A stretch of 64,000 nt of DNA, taken from Ensifer sesbaniae. Lineage in GTDB: Bacteria; Pseudomonadota; Alphaproteobacteria; Rhizobiales; Rhizobiaceae. The translations under genes and the position numbers were made by a program. Positions within the stretch are counted from its first letter, which is position 1; each line of letters opens with the position of its first letter. Location: positions 2,719,594-2,783,593 of the forward strand of contig NZ_JABEKU010000001.1 of assembly GCF_013283665.1 (NCBI RefSeq), read 5' to 3'. Positions 50,113 through 58,320 of this stretch are shown in pieces. A model generated the notes under the pieces. That model was given only the letters and a program-made list of their open reading frames with translations. It made no database searches and was not told the DNA's origin.

Positions 50113-50297
50113 GATATCCTCCTACGGAAACAAACCGGGAACGAATATCGCTCAAAACGGGAAAATTTCAACTCATAATTACGATGAATGCACATTCTCT
50201 TGTGACCTCATGCGCAACGAGCAACAAGCGGCGATTGCCTTTGCCTTGCAAATCGATTTGATATCGAAATGGTCTGTCGTTGTTGCCGGGGGAAATC

Positions 50298-51233
50298 GTG
50301 TTCGGGCAGGTGAAGACACATCAGAGCCCGACAGGTGCCACCTTGAGCTGGCGCCATTTCCCGGCGACCGGCGATGCCCGCGGCATCCTTCTCGTCAGCC
50401 ACGGCCTTGCAGAACATTCCGGCCGCTACGCCCGCTTCGCCGAAGCCATGGCCGCGCACGGCTTCCATGTCTATGCCCATGACCATCGCGGTCACGGCGG
50501 AACGCGGGCGCCGGACGCTCCGCTCGGCATGTTCTCGAACCGCGAGGGTCTCGACAAGGTGTTCGCCGACATCCGGGCCGTGCGGGCACTGGCGACCGCG
50601 GCACATCCGGATCTGCCGGTCATCCTTTTCGGCCATTCCATGGGCGGGCTGATCGCGCTCAACGCCGCCGAGACCGACCCCGGCCTCTATGACGCGCTCG
50701 CCGTCTGGAACTCCAATTTCCGTCCCGGCCTTGCCGGCCGCGGCGGCCAGATGATCCTCAAGATCGAGAAGGCGCTGAAGGGGTCCGACGTGCCGAGCCC
50801 GCTTCTGACCAAGCTCACCTTTGGCATGTGGGGCGGCGCCATCAAGGATCGCAAGACCGATCTCGACTGGCTGTCGCGCGACGATGCCGAGGTCGCGAAA
50901 TACGTAGCCGATCCGCTTTGCGGCTTCGATGCGACCGTTTCGCTCTGGCTCGACCTCTTTCGCCTGTCCTTCGGCGGCGCCCGGCCCGACCGTCTGGCAC
51001 GCCTCCGCAAGGACCTGCCCATCCACCTCGTCGGCGGCAGCGCCGACCCGTCCACGGAGATGGGCAACGCCGTGCGCTGGCTCGGCACCAGGATGAAAGC
51101 GGCAGGCCTGAGCAACGTCACCGTCACCATCTATGATGGCATGCGCCACGAGACCCTGAACGAACTCGGCCGGGAACAGGCGACCGCGGACTTTGCCGCC
51201 TGGTGCTTGGGCGTCGTCGCAGGCAAGCGCTGA
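50298..51233 (+). CDS. Alpha/beta hydrolase, monoacylglycerol lipase/lysophospholipase-like (GTG start)
   Basis: 311-residue hydrolase_4 family protein. The nucleophile is Ser in GHSMGG, the acid Asp in GGSADPST and the His in DGMRHETLNE. An HG motif SHGLAEHSGRY precedes the lid. These features match bacterial monoacylglycerol lipase or PldB-type lysophospholipase; the exact lipid is unknown. GTG 50298 is preferred over TTG codons at 50280-50285 because GGGGGAA ends five bases upstream. It is first in a plus-strand run with a permease (12-base gap) and a ThDP enzyme (30-base gap). Confidence 0.85.
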   Translation: MFGQVKTHQSPTGATLSWRHFPATGDARGILLVSHGLAEHSGRYARFAEAMAAHGFHVYAHDHRGHGGTRAPDAPLGMFSNREGLDKVFADIRAVRALATAAHPDLPVILFGHSMGGLIALNAAETDPGLYDALAVWNSNFRPGLAGRGGQMILKIEKALKGSDVPSPLLTKLTFGMWGGAIKDRKTDLDWLSRDDAEVAKYVADPLCGFDATVSLWLDLFRLSFGGARPDRLARLRKDLPIHLVGGSADPSTEMGNAVRWLGTRMKAAGLSNVTVTIYDGMRHETLNELGREQATADFAAWCLGVVAGKR

Positions 51234-51244
51234 CCGGAAATCCC

Positions 51245-52198
51245 ATGACCGACATATCCCTTCCCAAAATCGCGGCGGACCACAATCGCATCTCCTACGG
51301 GCTGACGCTGATGGTGATCTCGGTGCTGTTGTCGCCGCTGATCGATATTTTCGCGAAGCTGGCGATCACCACCGTTCCCTCGGCCGAAATTACCGCCGTC
51401 CGCTTCCTGCTGCAGGTCGTCTTCATCCTGCCGATCGTGCTCGTCCGCGGCAGCCTCTTCGATCTCACCTGGCGCAAGACCGGGCTCCATGCGCTGCGCG
51501 GCGGTCTCCTGGTCGTCACCATGCTCTCCTTCATCACCACGCTGAAGGTGATGGAGGTCGCCGACGCGATTGCGATCTTCTTCGTCGAACCAATCATCCT
51601 GACGATCCTCGGCAGCGTCTTCCTGAAGGAAACGATCGGCTGGCGGCGCTATACCGCCTGCGGCGTCGGCTTCTTCGGCGCGCTGCTCGTCATCCAGCCG
51701 AGCATGCAGGAGGTCGGGCCGATCGCGCTTTTGCCTGTCGTCGCGGCCTTCGCCCTCGCCGTGTTCCTGCTCGTCACCCGCATGGTGGCGCAGAACGAGG
51801 ACCCCTGGTCGATGCAGTTTCATGCCGGCATATGGGGCGGCCTCCTCTGCCTCGTGCTCCTCTATTTCGGCGAAGGCACCGGCTCCGGCATCTTCGATCC
51901 GGTCTGGCCGGAAGGCTACACCTGGGCCTACCTGCTCGGAGTCGGCGTCACCGCCACCATCTCGGGCGTGCTCGGCGTCTACGCCTATCGTGCCGCCCCC
52001 GCTTCGGTGCTGGCGCCGCTGCAATATCTGGAGATCGTCTCGGCCACGATTTTTGGCTGGCTCGTCTTCGGTGATCTGCCCGACGCGCTGAAATGGCTCG
52101 GCATCGCCATCATCATCGGTTCCGGCCTCTACATCATCTGGCGCGAACGCCGCGTGCACAAGGACACGAGCGTCGCTGCGGTGTCGCCGGCCATCTGA
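51245..52198 (+). CDS. EamA-family (DMT) permease
   Basis: 317 residues, about ten membrane segments, two EamA repeats (VISVLLSPLIDIFAKLAI... and a second with WSMQFHAGIWGGLLCLVLL). The region SVFLKETIGWRRYTACGVGFFGALL is typical. It is in the hydrolase operon; the substrate is unknown. It is unlike the permease at 43686 in sequence, so the two are not recent duplicates. Confidence 0.9.
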   Translation: MTDISLPKIAADHNRISYGLTLMVISVLLSPLIDIFAKLAITTVPSAEITAVRFLLQVVFILPIVLVRGSLFDLTWRKTGLHALRGGLLVVTMLSFITTLKVMEVADAIAIFFVEPIILTILGSVFLKETIGWRRYTACGVGFFGALLVIQPSMQEVGPIALLPVVAAFALAVFLLVTRMVAQNEDPWSMQFHAGIWGGLLCLVLLYFGEGTGSGIFDPVWPEGYTWAYLLGVGVTATISGVLGVYAYRAAPASVLAPLQYLEIVSATIFGWLVFGDLPDALKWLGIAIIIGSGLYIIWRERRVHKDTSVAAVSPAI

Positions 52199-52228
52199 CA
52201 ACAAAGAAAGTCCATCGGGAGGAAGATC

Positions 52229-53875
52229 ATGAAAACTGGAGGACAGCTCGTCGTCGACGCCCTCGTCGCCAATGGCGTCAAGCGCATCGCCTGCGTGCCG
52301 GGGGAAAGCTACCTGGCGGTGCTGGATGCGCTCTACGACACCGACATCGACGTGCTCGTCTGCCGCCAGGAAGGCGGCGCCGCGATGATGGCGGATGCCT
52401 GGGGCCGGCTGACGGGCGAGCCCGGCATATGCATGGTGACCCGCGGCCCCGGCGCGACCAACGCGTCCGCCGGCCTGCATGTCGCAAGGCAGGATTCGAT
52501 CCCGATGATCCTCTTCATCGGCCAGGTGCAGAGCGAAGCGCGCGAGCGCGAGGCCTTCCAGGAGATCGAGTATCGCCGCGCCTTCACCGAGGTCGCCAAG
52601 TGGGTGGGCGAGATCGACGATCCCGCCCGCATTCCCGAATTCGTCACCCGCGCCTTCGCCGTCGCCACCTCCGGCCGTCCCGGCCCGGTCGTGCTAACCC
52701 TGCCGGAGGACATGCTGACCCGCAGCGCCGAGGCGCCGGCCGCCAAGGCCTACCAGCCGGTCGAGGGCCATCCGGGCCCGGCGCAGGTAAAACGGCTCGG
52801 CGAGATGCTCAGCACGGCCAAGCGGCCGATCGCCATCCTCGGCGGCACCCGCTGGACGGAGACAAGCGTTGCGGAATTCCAGCGCTTCGCCGAGCGGTGG
52901 AAATTGCCCGTCGGCTGCTCGTTCCGCCGGCAGATGCTGTTCGACCACATGCACCCGATGTATGCCGGCGATGTCGGCATCGGCATCAACCCGACGCTTG
53001 CCAAGGAGATCAAGGAGGCGGACCTGGTGCTGCTTCTCGGCGGCCGCTTCTCGGAAATGCCGTCGTCCGGCTACACGCTGATGGACAGCCCCTATCCGCG
53101 CCAGATGCTGGTGCATGTGCATCCGGACACATCCGAGCTCGGCCGCGTCTACCGGCCGGAACTGGCGATCGCCGCAAGCCCGCGCGACTTCGTCTCCGCC
53201 CTCGACGGCCTTGCCCCCGCAGGCGAACCCGCCTGGGCCGCCCGCACGGAAGCCATGCACGCCGCCTATCTCAAATGGTCGACCCCGCCGGAAACCGGAC
53301 CGGGCGCGGTGCAGATGGGCCCGATCATGAACTGGATCGAGGCGAACGTGCCCGAAGATGCGATCTTCACCAACGGCGCCGGCAACTATGCCACCTGGGT
53401 GCATCGCTTCCACCGCTTCCGCCGCTATGCGACGCAGGCAGCGCCCGCCTCCGGCTCGATGGGCTACGGCCTGCCGGCCGCGGTCGCCGCCAAGCAGCTG
53501 TATCCGGATCGCGAGGTCATCTGCTTTGCCGGCGACGGCTGTTTCCTGATGCATGGGCAGGAGTTCGCCACCGCCGTTCGCTACCGCCTGCCTGTTATCA
53601 CCGTCGTTGTCAACAACGGCATCTACGGCACGATCCGCATGCACCAGGAGCGTGAGTATCCCGGCCGCGTCAGCGCCACCGACCTCACCAATCCGGATTT
53701 CGCGGCGCTCGCCCGCGCCTATGGCGGCCACGGCGAAACGGTCGAGAAGACGGAAGAGTTTGCCGACGCGTTCCTCAGGGCGCGCGCCAGTGGCAAGCCG
53801 TCGATCATCGAGATCAAGCTCGACCCCGAAGCGATCACGCCGACGCGCACGCTGACGGATATCCGCAACGGCTAA
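52229..53875 (+). CDS. Thiamine-diphosphate enzyme, acetolactate synthase-like
   Basis: 548 residues in the three-domain ThDP decarboxylase/AHAS fold. The activating Glu is in CRQEGGAAMMADAWGR (near residue 49) and the diphosphate motif GDGCFLMHGQEF...NN is near 437-465. It also has TRGPGATNAS and the middle domain PIAILGGTRW. It is shorter than catabolic or biosynthetic AHAS and has no adjacent regulatory subunit (ilvH), so it may be a decarboxylase or ligase such as an oxalyl-CoA, sulfoacetaldehyde or glyoxylate carboligase relative. The AGGAAG site lies upstream of ATG 52229. Its stop overlaps the end of the convergent GH114-like gene by four bases. Confidence 0.85.
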   Translation: MKTGGQLVVDALVANGVKRIACVPGESYLAVLDALYDTDIDVLVCRQEGGAAMMADAWGRLTGEPGICMVTRGPGATNASAGLHVARQDSIPMILFIGQVQSEAREREAFQEIEYRRAFTEVAKWVGEIDDPARIPEFVTRAFAVATSGRPGPVVLTLPEDMLTRSAEAPAAKAYQPVEGHPGPAQVKRLGEMLSTAKRPIAILGGTRWTETSVAEFQRFAERWKLPVGCSFRRQMLFDHMHPMYAGDVGIGINPTLAKEIKEADLVLLLGGRFSEMPSSGYTLMDSPYPRQMLVHVHPDTSELGRVYRPELAIAASPRDFVSALDGLAPAGEPAWAARTEAMHAAYLKWSTPPETGPGAVQMGPIMNWIEANVPEDAIFTNGAGNYATWVHRFHRFRRYATQAAPASGSMGYGLPAAVAAKQLYPDREVICFAGDGCFLMHGQEFATAVRYRLPVITVVVNNGIYGTIRMHQEREYPGRVSATDLTNPDFAALARAYGGHGETVEKTEEFADAFLRARASGKPSIIEIKLDPEAITPTRTLTDIRNG

Positions 53876-54762
53876 TCGGAAGCCGCTCCAGCTCCATAAA
53901 CGTTACAAGCCTTGTAGACGTATCCCGATGCGTCTGCTGGAACGACATCCCTGTCGCGATAGATGACCGAAATCGTGCTGCCCCGCGCCCGGCACGCAGC
54001 GTTGAAGAAACTCACCGGGTCGGCCGCATTGCCGTTGGAATCCTTATCGTTGTCATCGTACTCGATCTCATAGACCTGATTGCCATAGGCCTTGGTGTAG
54101 ACATGGCATTCAGACCACACTTGGCATTCCTCGACGATCGCGAAATCGAAACCGATTTGCGAAGCGCCGATCCCTGCCAATTCGGCGGCATTCTTCTGGG
54201 CGATCGCAAGATCGGCTTTGTGGGCCCGTTGGACAAGCAACTCAGCGAACGCAACGTTTGCGGCCCGGGTGAGCCCCCCCTTCGAGCGCATCCAGGAGTC
54301 GAGGTTGTCGGGCTCTATTGCCTTGAACCCGTCCGAAGCGCATTTGTCGATCCACGGCCCAACGACGTCCATGAGAGCCGCGCGCTTCGCACTCGTGGAT
54401 GTGTCCAGGATGTGTTCGTCCGGCCAATTCGGGTCGACCACATACTGCCCATCCTTCTTGACCAAGAGATCGGGATGGTTCTTGCGCCACCACCCGGCAT
54501 CGCCAGGTTGGGACTGGAAGGCATTGACATAGCAGATGTTATATTTGCCCGCCGCGGGCTTTTCCAAACGGTCGCGAATGACGATAGCCACATCGGCCAC
54601 TGGTGGGTAGGCGCCGCCAAGTTGATAGTCGAGCCGCCCGTTCGCCGGCGGCTTGCTGAACGTTCGGGCTGGCGCGCTGTATCCGATGGCCGCGCTCACG
54701 ATCGGCGCCATGAGCAGCAACGCTCCAAAGCGAGCAAAATTGCCGTACCGCAGACCTGGCAT
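53872..54762 (-). CDS. Secreted GH114 (endo-alpha-1,4-polygalactosaminidase-like) protein
   Basis: 296 residues, N-terminal signal (ARFGALLLMAPIVSAAIGYSA) and a TIM-barrel domain of GH114/TM1410 type: YNICYVNAFQSQPGDAGWW, WPDEHILDTSTSAKRAALMDVVGPWIDKCASDGFKAIEPDNLDSW and a later FAIVEECQVWSEC. Acidic residues in these strands suit a retaining glycosidase. The substrate may be a galactosamine-containing exopolysaccharide. Codon choice looks less GC-biased than neighbours (by eye), hinting at transfer. ATG 54762 gives the signal; longer N-terminal frames are not supported. Confidence 0.83.
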   Translation of the reverse strand: MPGLRYGNFARFGALLLMAPIVSAAIGYSAPARTFSKPPANGRLDYQLGGAYPPVADVAIVIRDRLEKPAAGKYNICYVNAFQSQPGDAGWWRKNHPDLLVKKDGQYVVDPNWPDEHILDTSTSAKRAALMDVVGPWIDKCASDGFKAIEPDNLDSWMRSKGGLTRAANVAFAELLVQRAHKADLAIAQKNAAELAGIGASQIGFDFAIVEECQVWSECHVYTKAYGNQVYEIEYDDNDKDSNGNAADPVSFFNAACRARGSTISVIYRDRDVVPADASGYVYKACNVYGAGAASD

Positions 54763-54853
54763 CAGTCTTCCAGCCACTCCGTCGAGAACGCATCGGCCGC
54801 ATGCAGGTCGAACGATACAGACGAGCGCGCGAGAGCTTGGGTTCGCTCGGGGC

Positions 54854-55192
54854 TCAGCCGCGAATATGCTGGGTCTGCTGGTAGACGGCCGTCGAGCGCG
54901 CACCCGAACGACAATAGCCGAGCATCGGCCGCTGGAACTCGTCGAGTGCATCGACCATGCGCGTCACGGCCTCTGCCGTTACGCCCATCGGGCCGACGGG
55001 GATGTGCATGGTCTCGATGCCGAGCTCTTCGGCACGTGCGGCGATGGAATCGAAGGTCGGCTGATCCGGCGCCTCGAAATCCGGGCGGTGGCAGACGATG
55101 GACTTGAAGCCGAGCGCCTTGATCTGGTCGAGATCCTCGACGGTGATCTGGCCGGAGACCGAGTATTCGTCGTTGATCTGGCGGATGTCCAT
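54854..55192 (-). CDS. DUF442/Blh-type phosphatase-like or sulfurtransferase-like protein
   Basis: 112-residue TIGR01244-type domain: QINDEYSVSGQITVEDLDQIKALGFKSIVCHRPD. The CX5R loop has Cys94 and Arg99 (GYCRSGARS), as in cysteine phosphatases and rhodanese-like proteins. Proteins of this family stand alone or fused to a metallo-beta-lactamase/persulfide dioxygenase. ATG 55192 has a family-matching N-terminus MDIRQINDEYSVSGQI. Upstream is family A repeat R7. Confidence 0.85.
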   Translation of the reverse strand: MDIRQINDEYSVSGQITVEDLDQIKALGFKSIVCHRPDFEAPDQPTFDSIAARAEELGIETMHIPVGPMGVTAEAVTRMVDALDEFQRPMLGYCRSGARSTAVYQQTQHIRG

Positions 55193-55278
55193 GGTCGTCT
55201 TCCTCAGGAAATGTGGTGGTCTCTGATGTAGGCGCAGCACTTCTCCGCGTCAATTCAAAAGCCGCGCCTCAAGGGCCC

Positions 55279-55380
55279 TACTGCATGTCTCCCTAAATCG
55301 ACCTCGATTTAAGGACAAAGACATGCAGCAAATCAAAGTGGTACAGCGCCGCGCGTCTCATTAGACGCGCGGCGCTGCAG
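55279..55380 (+). repeat. Repeat family A, full-length copy (R7)
   Basis: Module 1 TACTGCATGTCTCC, AAATCG/CGATTT arms, GGACAAAGACATGCAGCA. Module 2 CGCCGCGCGTCT and AGACGCGCGGCG arms. This is the best-preserved copy. It fills the gap between the DUF442-like gene and the aldose-epimerase-like gene, both minus. Confidence 0.9.
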
Positions 55381-55393
55381 GTCGGAAGCAAGG

Positions 55394-56239
55394 TCAAAAG
55401 ACCGAGAAGGCGATCGTGTAGCTGCGTGCCTCACCCGGCTGAAGTGGAATCAGTTCTCCGGCCGCCGCAAGCTCCGGACGCTTGGCTATGCGGTGCGACA
55501 CGGGCTCGATGCTGATCACGTCCGCTCCGCCGCGCTGGCAGCGCCACATCTGCAGAAACGGCAGCGTATCGGTCCGGAACCGCACCTGGAGATTTCGCCC
55601 GCCAAGCCCGGCAACGTCCGCAAGGGTGGCGGCCGACCAGCCATCGGAACCAACGGCCGCCAGCAGGCAGAAATGCGCGCTCTCGCCATTGCCGAAGCGC
55701 CAGGCGCTCTCCCCGCCTTCCAGCGAAGCGCTGACGATACGGGCTTGCGGCCCAAGCAGCCGGCCGGCGATATTGACGTGATACATCATCATCGGTGGAA
55801 AGGCCGCGGTCCCGACGTTGACGATGCGATCCTCGAGCACGACTTCGTTCCGCCCGGCGTCGATCCGCCACCGCCGCTCGACCCGTGCTTGCCCGCCATC
55901 GGCAAGCGCCACCTCGATCATCGCCGTGCACGCCGCTCCGTCAGTTGCCATCTCCGTTCGGCTGACCGCCGTTCCGGCAAGCGACCCATGCAGCGGGTAG
56001 CGCGCACCTTCCACACCACCTTCGACCGCTTCCGGATGGCGGATATGTTCCGGGCCGCAGGTAAAGAGAAATCCGGCGAGCGCCCGGTCGATCCTGATAT
56101 CGCCATCGGAGGGGATCGCAGTGCCTGGCGACAGGTCGACACCATCGACGACGAAGGCGGCGATGTCGAGCGCAGACCGACGGTCGAACAGCACATGATT
56201 CTCTCGGCCATCCGCAGGTTCTTCAAGCGTTCTCAGCAT
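55394..56239 (-). CDS. Aldose-1-epimerase-like (DUF4432) protein
   Basis: 281 residues of the DUF4432 galactose-mutarotase-like fold, a beta-sandwich that binds a sugar. Recognisable parts: GAR-YPLHGSLA, then ERRWRIDAGRNEVVLEDRIVNVGTAAFPPMMMYHVNIAGRLLGP, and C-terminal SIEPVSHRIAKRPELAAAGELIPLQPGEARSYTI. The histidine in YHVN and the Glu in SIEP are probable active-site residues. The sugar substrate is unknown. Confidence 0.84.
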   Translation of the reverse strand: MLRTLEEPADGRENHVLFDRRSALDIAAFVVDGVDLSPGTAIPSDGDIRIDRALAGFLFTCGPEHIRHPEAVEGGVEGARYPLHGSLAGTAVSRTEMATDGAACTAMIEVALADGGQARVERRWRIDAGRNEVVLEDRIVNVGTAAFPPMMMYHVNIAGRLLGPQARIVSASLEGGESAWRFGNGESAHFCLLAAVGSDGWSAATLADVAGLGGRNLQVRFRTDTLPFLQMWRCQRGGADVISIEPVSHRIAKRPELAAAGELIPLQPGEARSYTIAFSVF

Positions 56240-56316
56240 ATCCTCTTCCTCACATCGGCCGCAGAATCACTGCAATCACCAGGAGATGATAGCTGAGGAG
56301 AGACCCATTTCTTTGG

Positions 56317-56345
56317 TTGAAGCCGAAGTCTGCTCCGCCTAGATA
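56317..56345 (+). promoter_or_regulatory. Candidate sigma-70 promoter of the L,D-transpeptidase gene
   Basis: TTGAAG, 17-base spacer, TAGATA. Transcription would start about 50 bases upstream of the first ATG. Found by eye; no alternative matched better in this gap. Confidence 0.4.
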
Positions 56346-56403
56346 GAATTTAACCGCTTGTTCATAATGAATTCATTTTTTTCACATTAACGTCGAAATC
56401 CAA

Positions 56404-57831
56404 ATGTACCGCGCCACATTCACTACAAAGAAAACAGGTTCTCACGTGACGTCAGCGACCCGCATCGGCCTCTCGCTTCTCGCCGCAGCCGGCTTTCTCG
56501 CCGTGGATTTGGCGGCCGCTTTCGCGCAGGACTATCGCGGCAGGAACCGTTATGGCGACGACGTCATGCTGGTCACGCCCGACGGCGAGATCCTCGACTA
56601 CGTGCCGCGCGCCGACGAGGTGCAGACCATGCGCGACAGCCGCGGGCGCACGCTCTTGATCGATGGCTGGGGCAACGTGGTCGCGACCGTGGTGCCCAAT
56701 CGCCGTCGCCAAAGTGACTATGGCGGCTATCGCCGCGAGGGCGACGTCGACATCTATTCGAACCGGCGCTACCGCGACACCGAGCGCGGCTACGGCTATT
56801 CCGAGCCTGGCGAAGTCACCGGCTCCATCCCCGACTACCGCGACGTGGTGCCGCCGTCCACCGACGGCAACGAGCTGCCGAACAGCCTGCCGGGCCTGAT
56901 CGACGGCACCGAAGAGGCTGCGATCGATCCGAACGACACTGAGACCATGCGCCCGTCGATGCCGCCGGCAATGACGGTCAAGAGCAAGTCGCGCGCCGAG
57001 ATCACCGCATTGCAGGTCTTCCTCGACCGCGAAGGCTTTTCGCCCGGCGTGATCGACGGCAAGATGGGCTCGAACGTCACCAAGGCGATCGAGGCCTGGC
57101 AGCAGTCGACCGGCGAGACGCTCGACCCCAACAATACCGAGGACATTCTCGAGCGGCTGCGCATGAACGGCGGCATGCCGATCACCAGCTATACGATCAC
57201 CGCGGCCGACGCCGCCGGCCCCTATGTCGCCTCGATCCCGGAGGACTACGCCCACAAGGCGATGCTGCCGCATATGTCCTTCACCTCGACCACGGAAATG
57301 CTCGGCGAGAAGTTCCACATGGACGAGGCCTATCTGCGCGAGCTGAACCCCGGCGTCGACTTCACCATCCCGGGCACGATCATCAAGGTGATCAATCCGG
57401 GTGCGAACAAGACCGGCAAGGTCGCCCGCATCCTCGCCGACAAGGCGCGCAAGCAGGTGCTCGCCTATGACGACGCCGGCAGGCTGATCGCCGCCTATCC
57501 GGCAACGATCGGCTCGTCCGACACGCCATCGCCTTCGGGCACCGTCAATGTCGAGCGCATCGCCCTCAATCCGGGCTACACCTACAACCCGAAGATCAAC
57601 TTCCAGCAGGGCAACAACGACAAGATCCTCACGCTGCAGCCCGGTCCGAACGGGCCGGTCGGCACCGTCTGGATCGCGCTTTCCAAGCCGACCTACGGCA
57701 TCCACGGCACGCCGGATCCCTCCAAGATCGGCAAGACCCAGAGCCATGGCTGCGTGCGCCTGACCAACTGGGATGCGACCGAACTCGCCAAGATGGTCAG
57801 CCCTGGCGTGACCGTCGAGTTCGTGGATTGA
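56404..57831 (+). CDS. L,D-transpeptidase (YkuD) with peptidoglycan-binding domain
   Basis: 475-residue envelope enzyme forming 3-3 cross-links or anchoring proteins to peptidoglycan. Signal region ends at AAAFA-QD (about 42). A charged/Tyr-rich segment with repeated YRR and RGY follows. A PG_binding_1-like domain (about 198-245, ITALQVFLDREGFSPGVIDGKMG) comes next, then an intermediate LysM-like region and the YkuD domain. That domain has catalytic H-x14-S-H-G-C-R: YGIHGTPDP and QSHGCVRLTNWDA, with Cys450. A GTG at 56446 with an AGG site would give a tighter signal peptide (MTSATRIGLSL), so the true start may be there. Confidence 0.92.
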   Translation: MYRATFTTKKTGSHVTSATRIGLSLLAAAGFLAVDLAAAFAQDYRGRNRYGDDVMLVTPDGEILDYVPRADEVQTMRDSRGRTLLIDGWGNVVATVVPNRRRQSDYGGYRREGDVDIYSNRRYRDTERGYGYSEPGEVTGSIPDYRDVVPPSTDGNELPNSLPGLIDGTEEAAIDPNDTETMRPSMPPAMTVKSKSRAEITALQVFLDREGFSPGVIDGKMGSNVTKAIEAWQQSTGETLDPNNTEDILERLRMNGGMPITSYTITAADAAGPYVASIPEDYAHKAMLPHMSFTSTTEMLGEKFHMDEAYLRELNPGVDFTIPGTIIKVINPGANKTGKVARILADKARKQVLAYDDAGRLIAAYPATIGSSDTPSPSGTVNVERIALNPGYTYNPKINFQQGNNDKILTLQPGPNGPVGTVWIALSKPTYGIHGTPDPSKIGKTQSHGCVRLTNWDATELAKMVSPGVTVEFVD

Positions 57832-57846
57832 CGCCTTTGCCTTCGG

Positions 57847-57946
57847 CTACTGGATGTTTCCTTCAATCGTAGCCGATCGAAGGACAAACATGCAGCAGTT
57901 CAATGTGCTGAAGCGAGCTCTGCGCAAGACGGGCGGCGTTGTAGGC
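57847..57946 (+). repeat. Repeat family A, full-length diverged copy (R8)
   Basis: CTACTGGATGTTTCC, AATCG-N5-CGAT centre, AGGACAAACATGCAGCAG TTCAATGTG, then decayed module 2 ending GGGCGGCGTTGTAGG. It lies just after the L,D-transpeptidase stop. Confidence 0.8.
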
Positions 57947-58129
57947 CAAGCGGCGCTGCCGAAAGCGTTTTTTGCTCTCTTTCCCCCAATTGGGTGAGTG
58001 ACTTCGGCAAAACGCCGTAGAAGATGGGATTGCCTGATGGACCATCCACGACAGGCGCGTTTTTAAAGATATATCGCCGAAGCGAGACGAGGTTTCGGCA
58101 AAGACTTTTCAGACGTATACATTTACGAG

Positions 58130-58164
58130 ACCGCAGCTGCCGACGACCCAGCTGCGGTTTTTCT
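58130..58164 (+). terminator. Orphan Rho-independent terminator
   Basis: ACCGCAGCTG (58130-58139) and CAGCTGCGGT (58149-58158) form a 10-bp stem followed by TTTTC. No gene stop lies within 300 bases upstream. Confidence 0.88.
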
Positions 58165-58213
58165 CCATCGCCCTACCGCACAGCGCTCCGATGCCGCCAA
58201 GGCCCGGCCTTGC

Positions 58214-58242
58214 CTCATGACTTCATGAAACATTGTCATGAG
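58214..58242 (+). promoter_or_regulatory. Operator-like palindrome upstream of the PuuB-like oxidase
   Basis: CTCATGAC (58214-58221) and GTCATGAG (58235-58242), perfect arms, 13-base spacer containing another TCATGA. It lies about 79 bases upstream of the ATG. The binding regulator is not identifiable here. Confidence 0.5.
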
Positions 58243-58320
58243 AATTTTCCCCGCAATCGGCTATCACCGAGAAACCTCGACCCATAGGCCGACATCCGGC
58301 CGCACTTGAAGGATTGCCCG

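Larger units (their letters stand above)
57947..58320 (+). other. Intergenic region with orphan terminator and palindrome
   Basis: 374 bases with no gene. A strong terminator (58130-58164) ends something transcribed rightwards that is not the L,D-transpeptidase alone, because R8 and 180 bases intervene. The segment 57985-58129 could encode a small RNA. Closer to the oxidase gene is a CTCATGAC...GTCATGAG palindrome (58214-58242). Confidence 0.5.
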
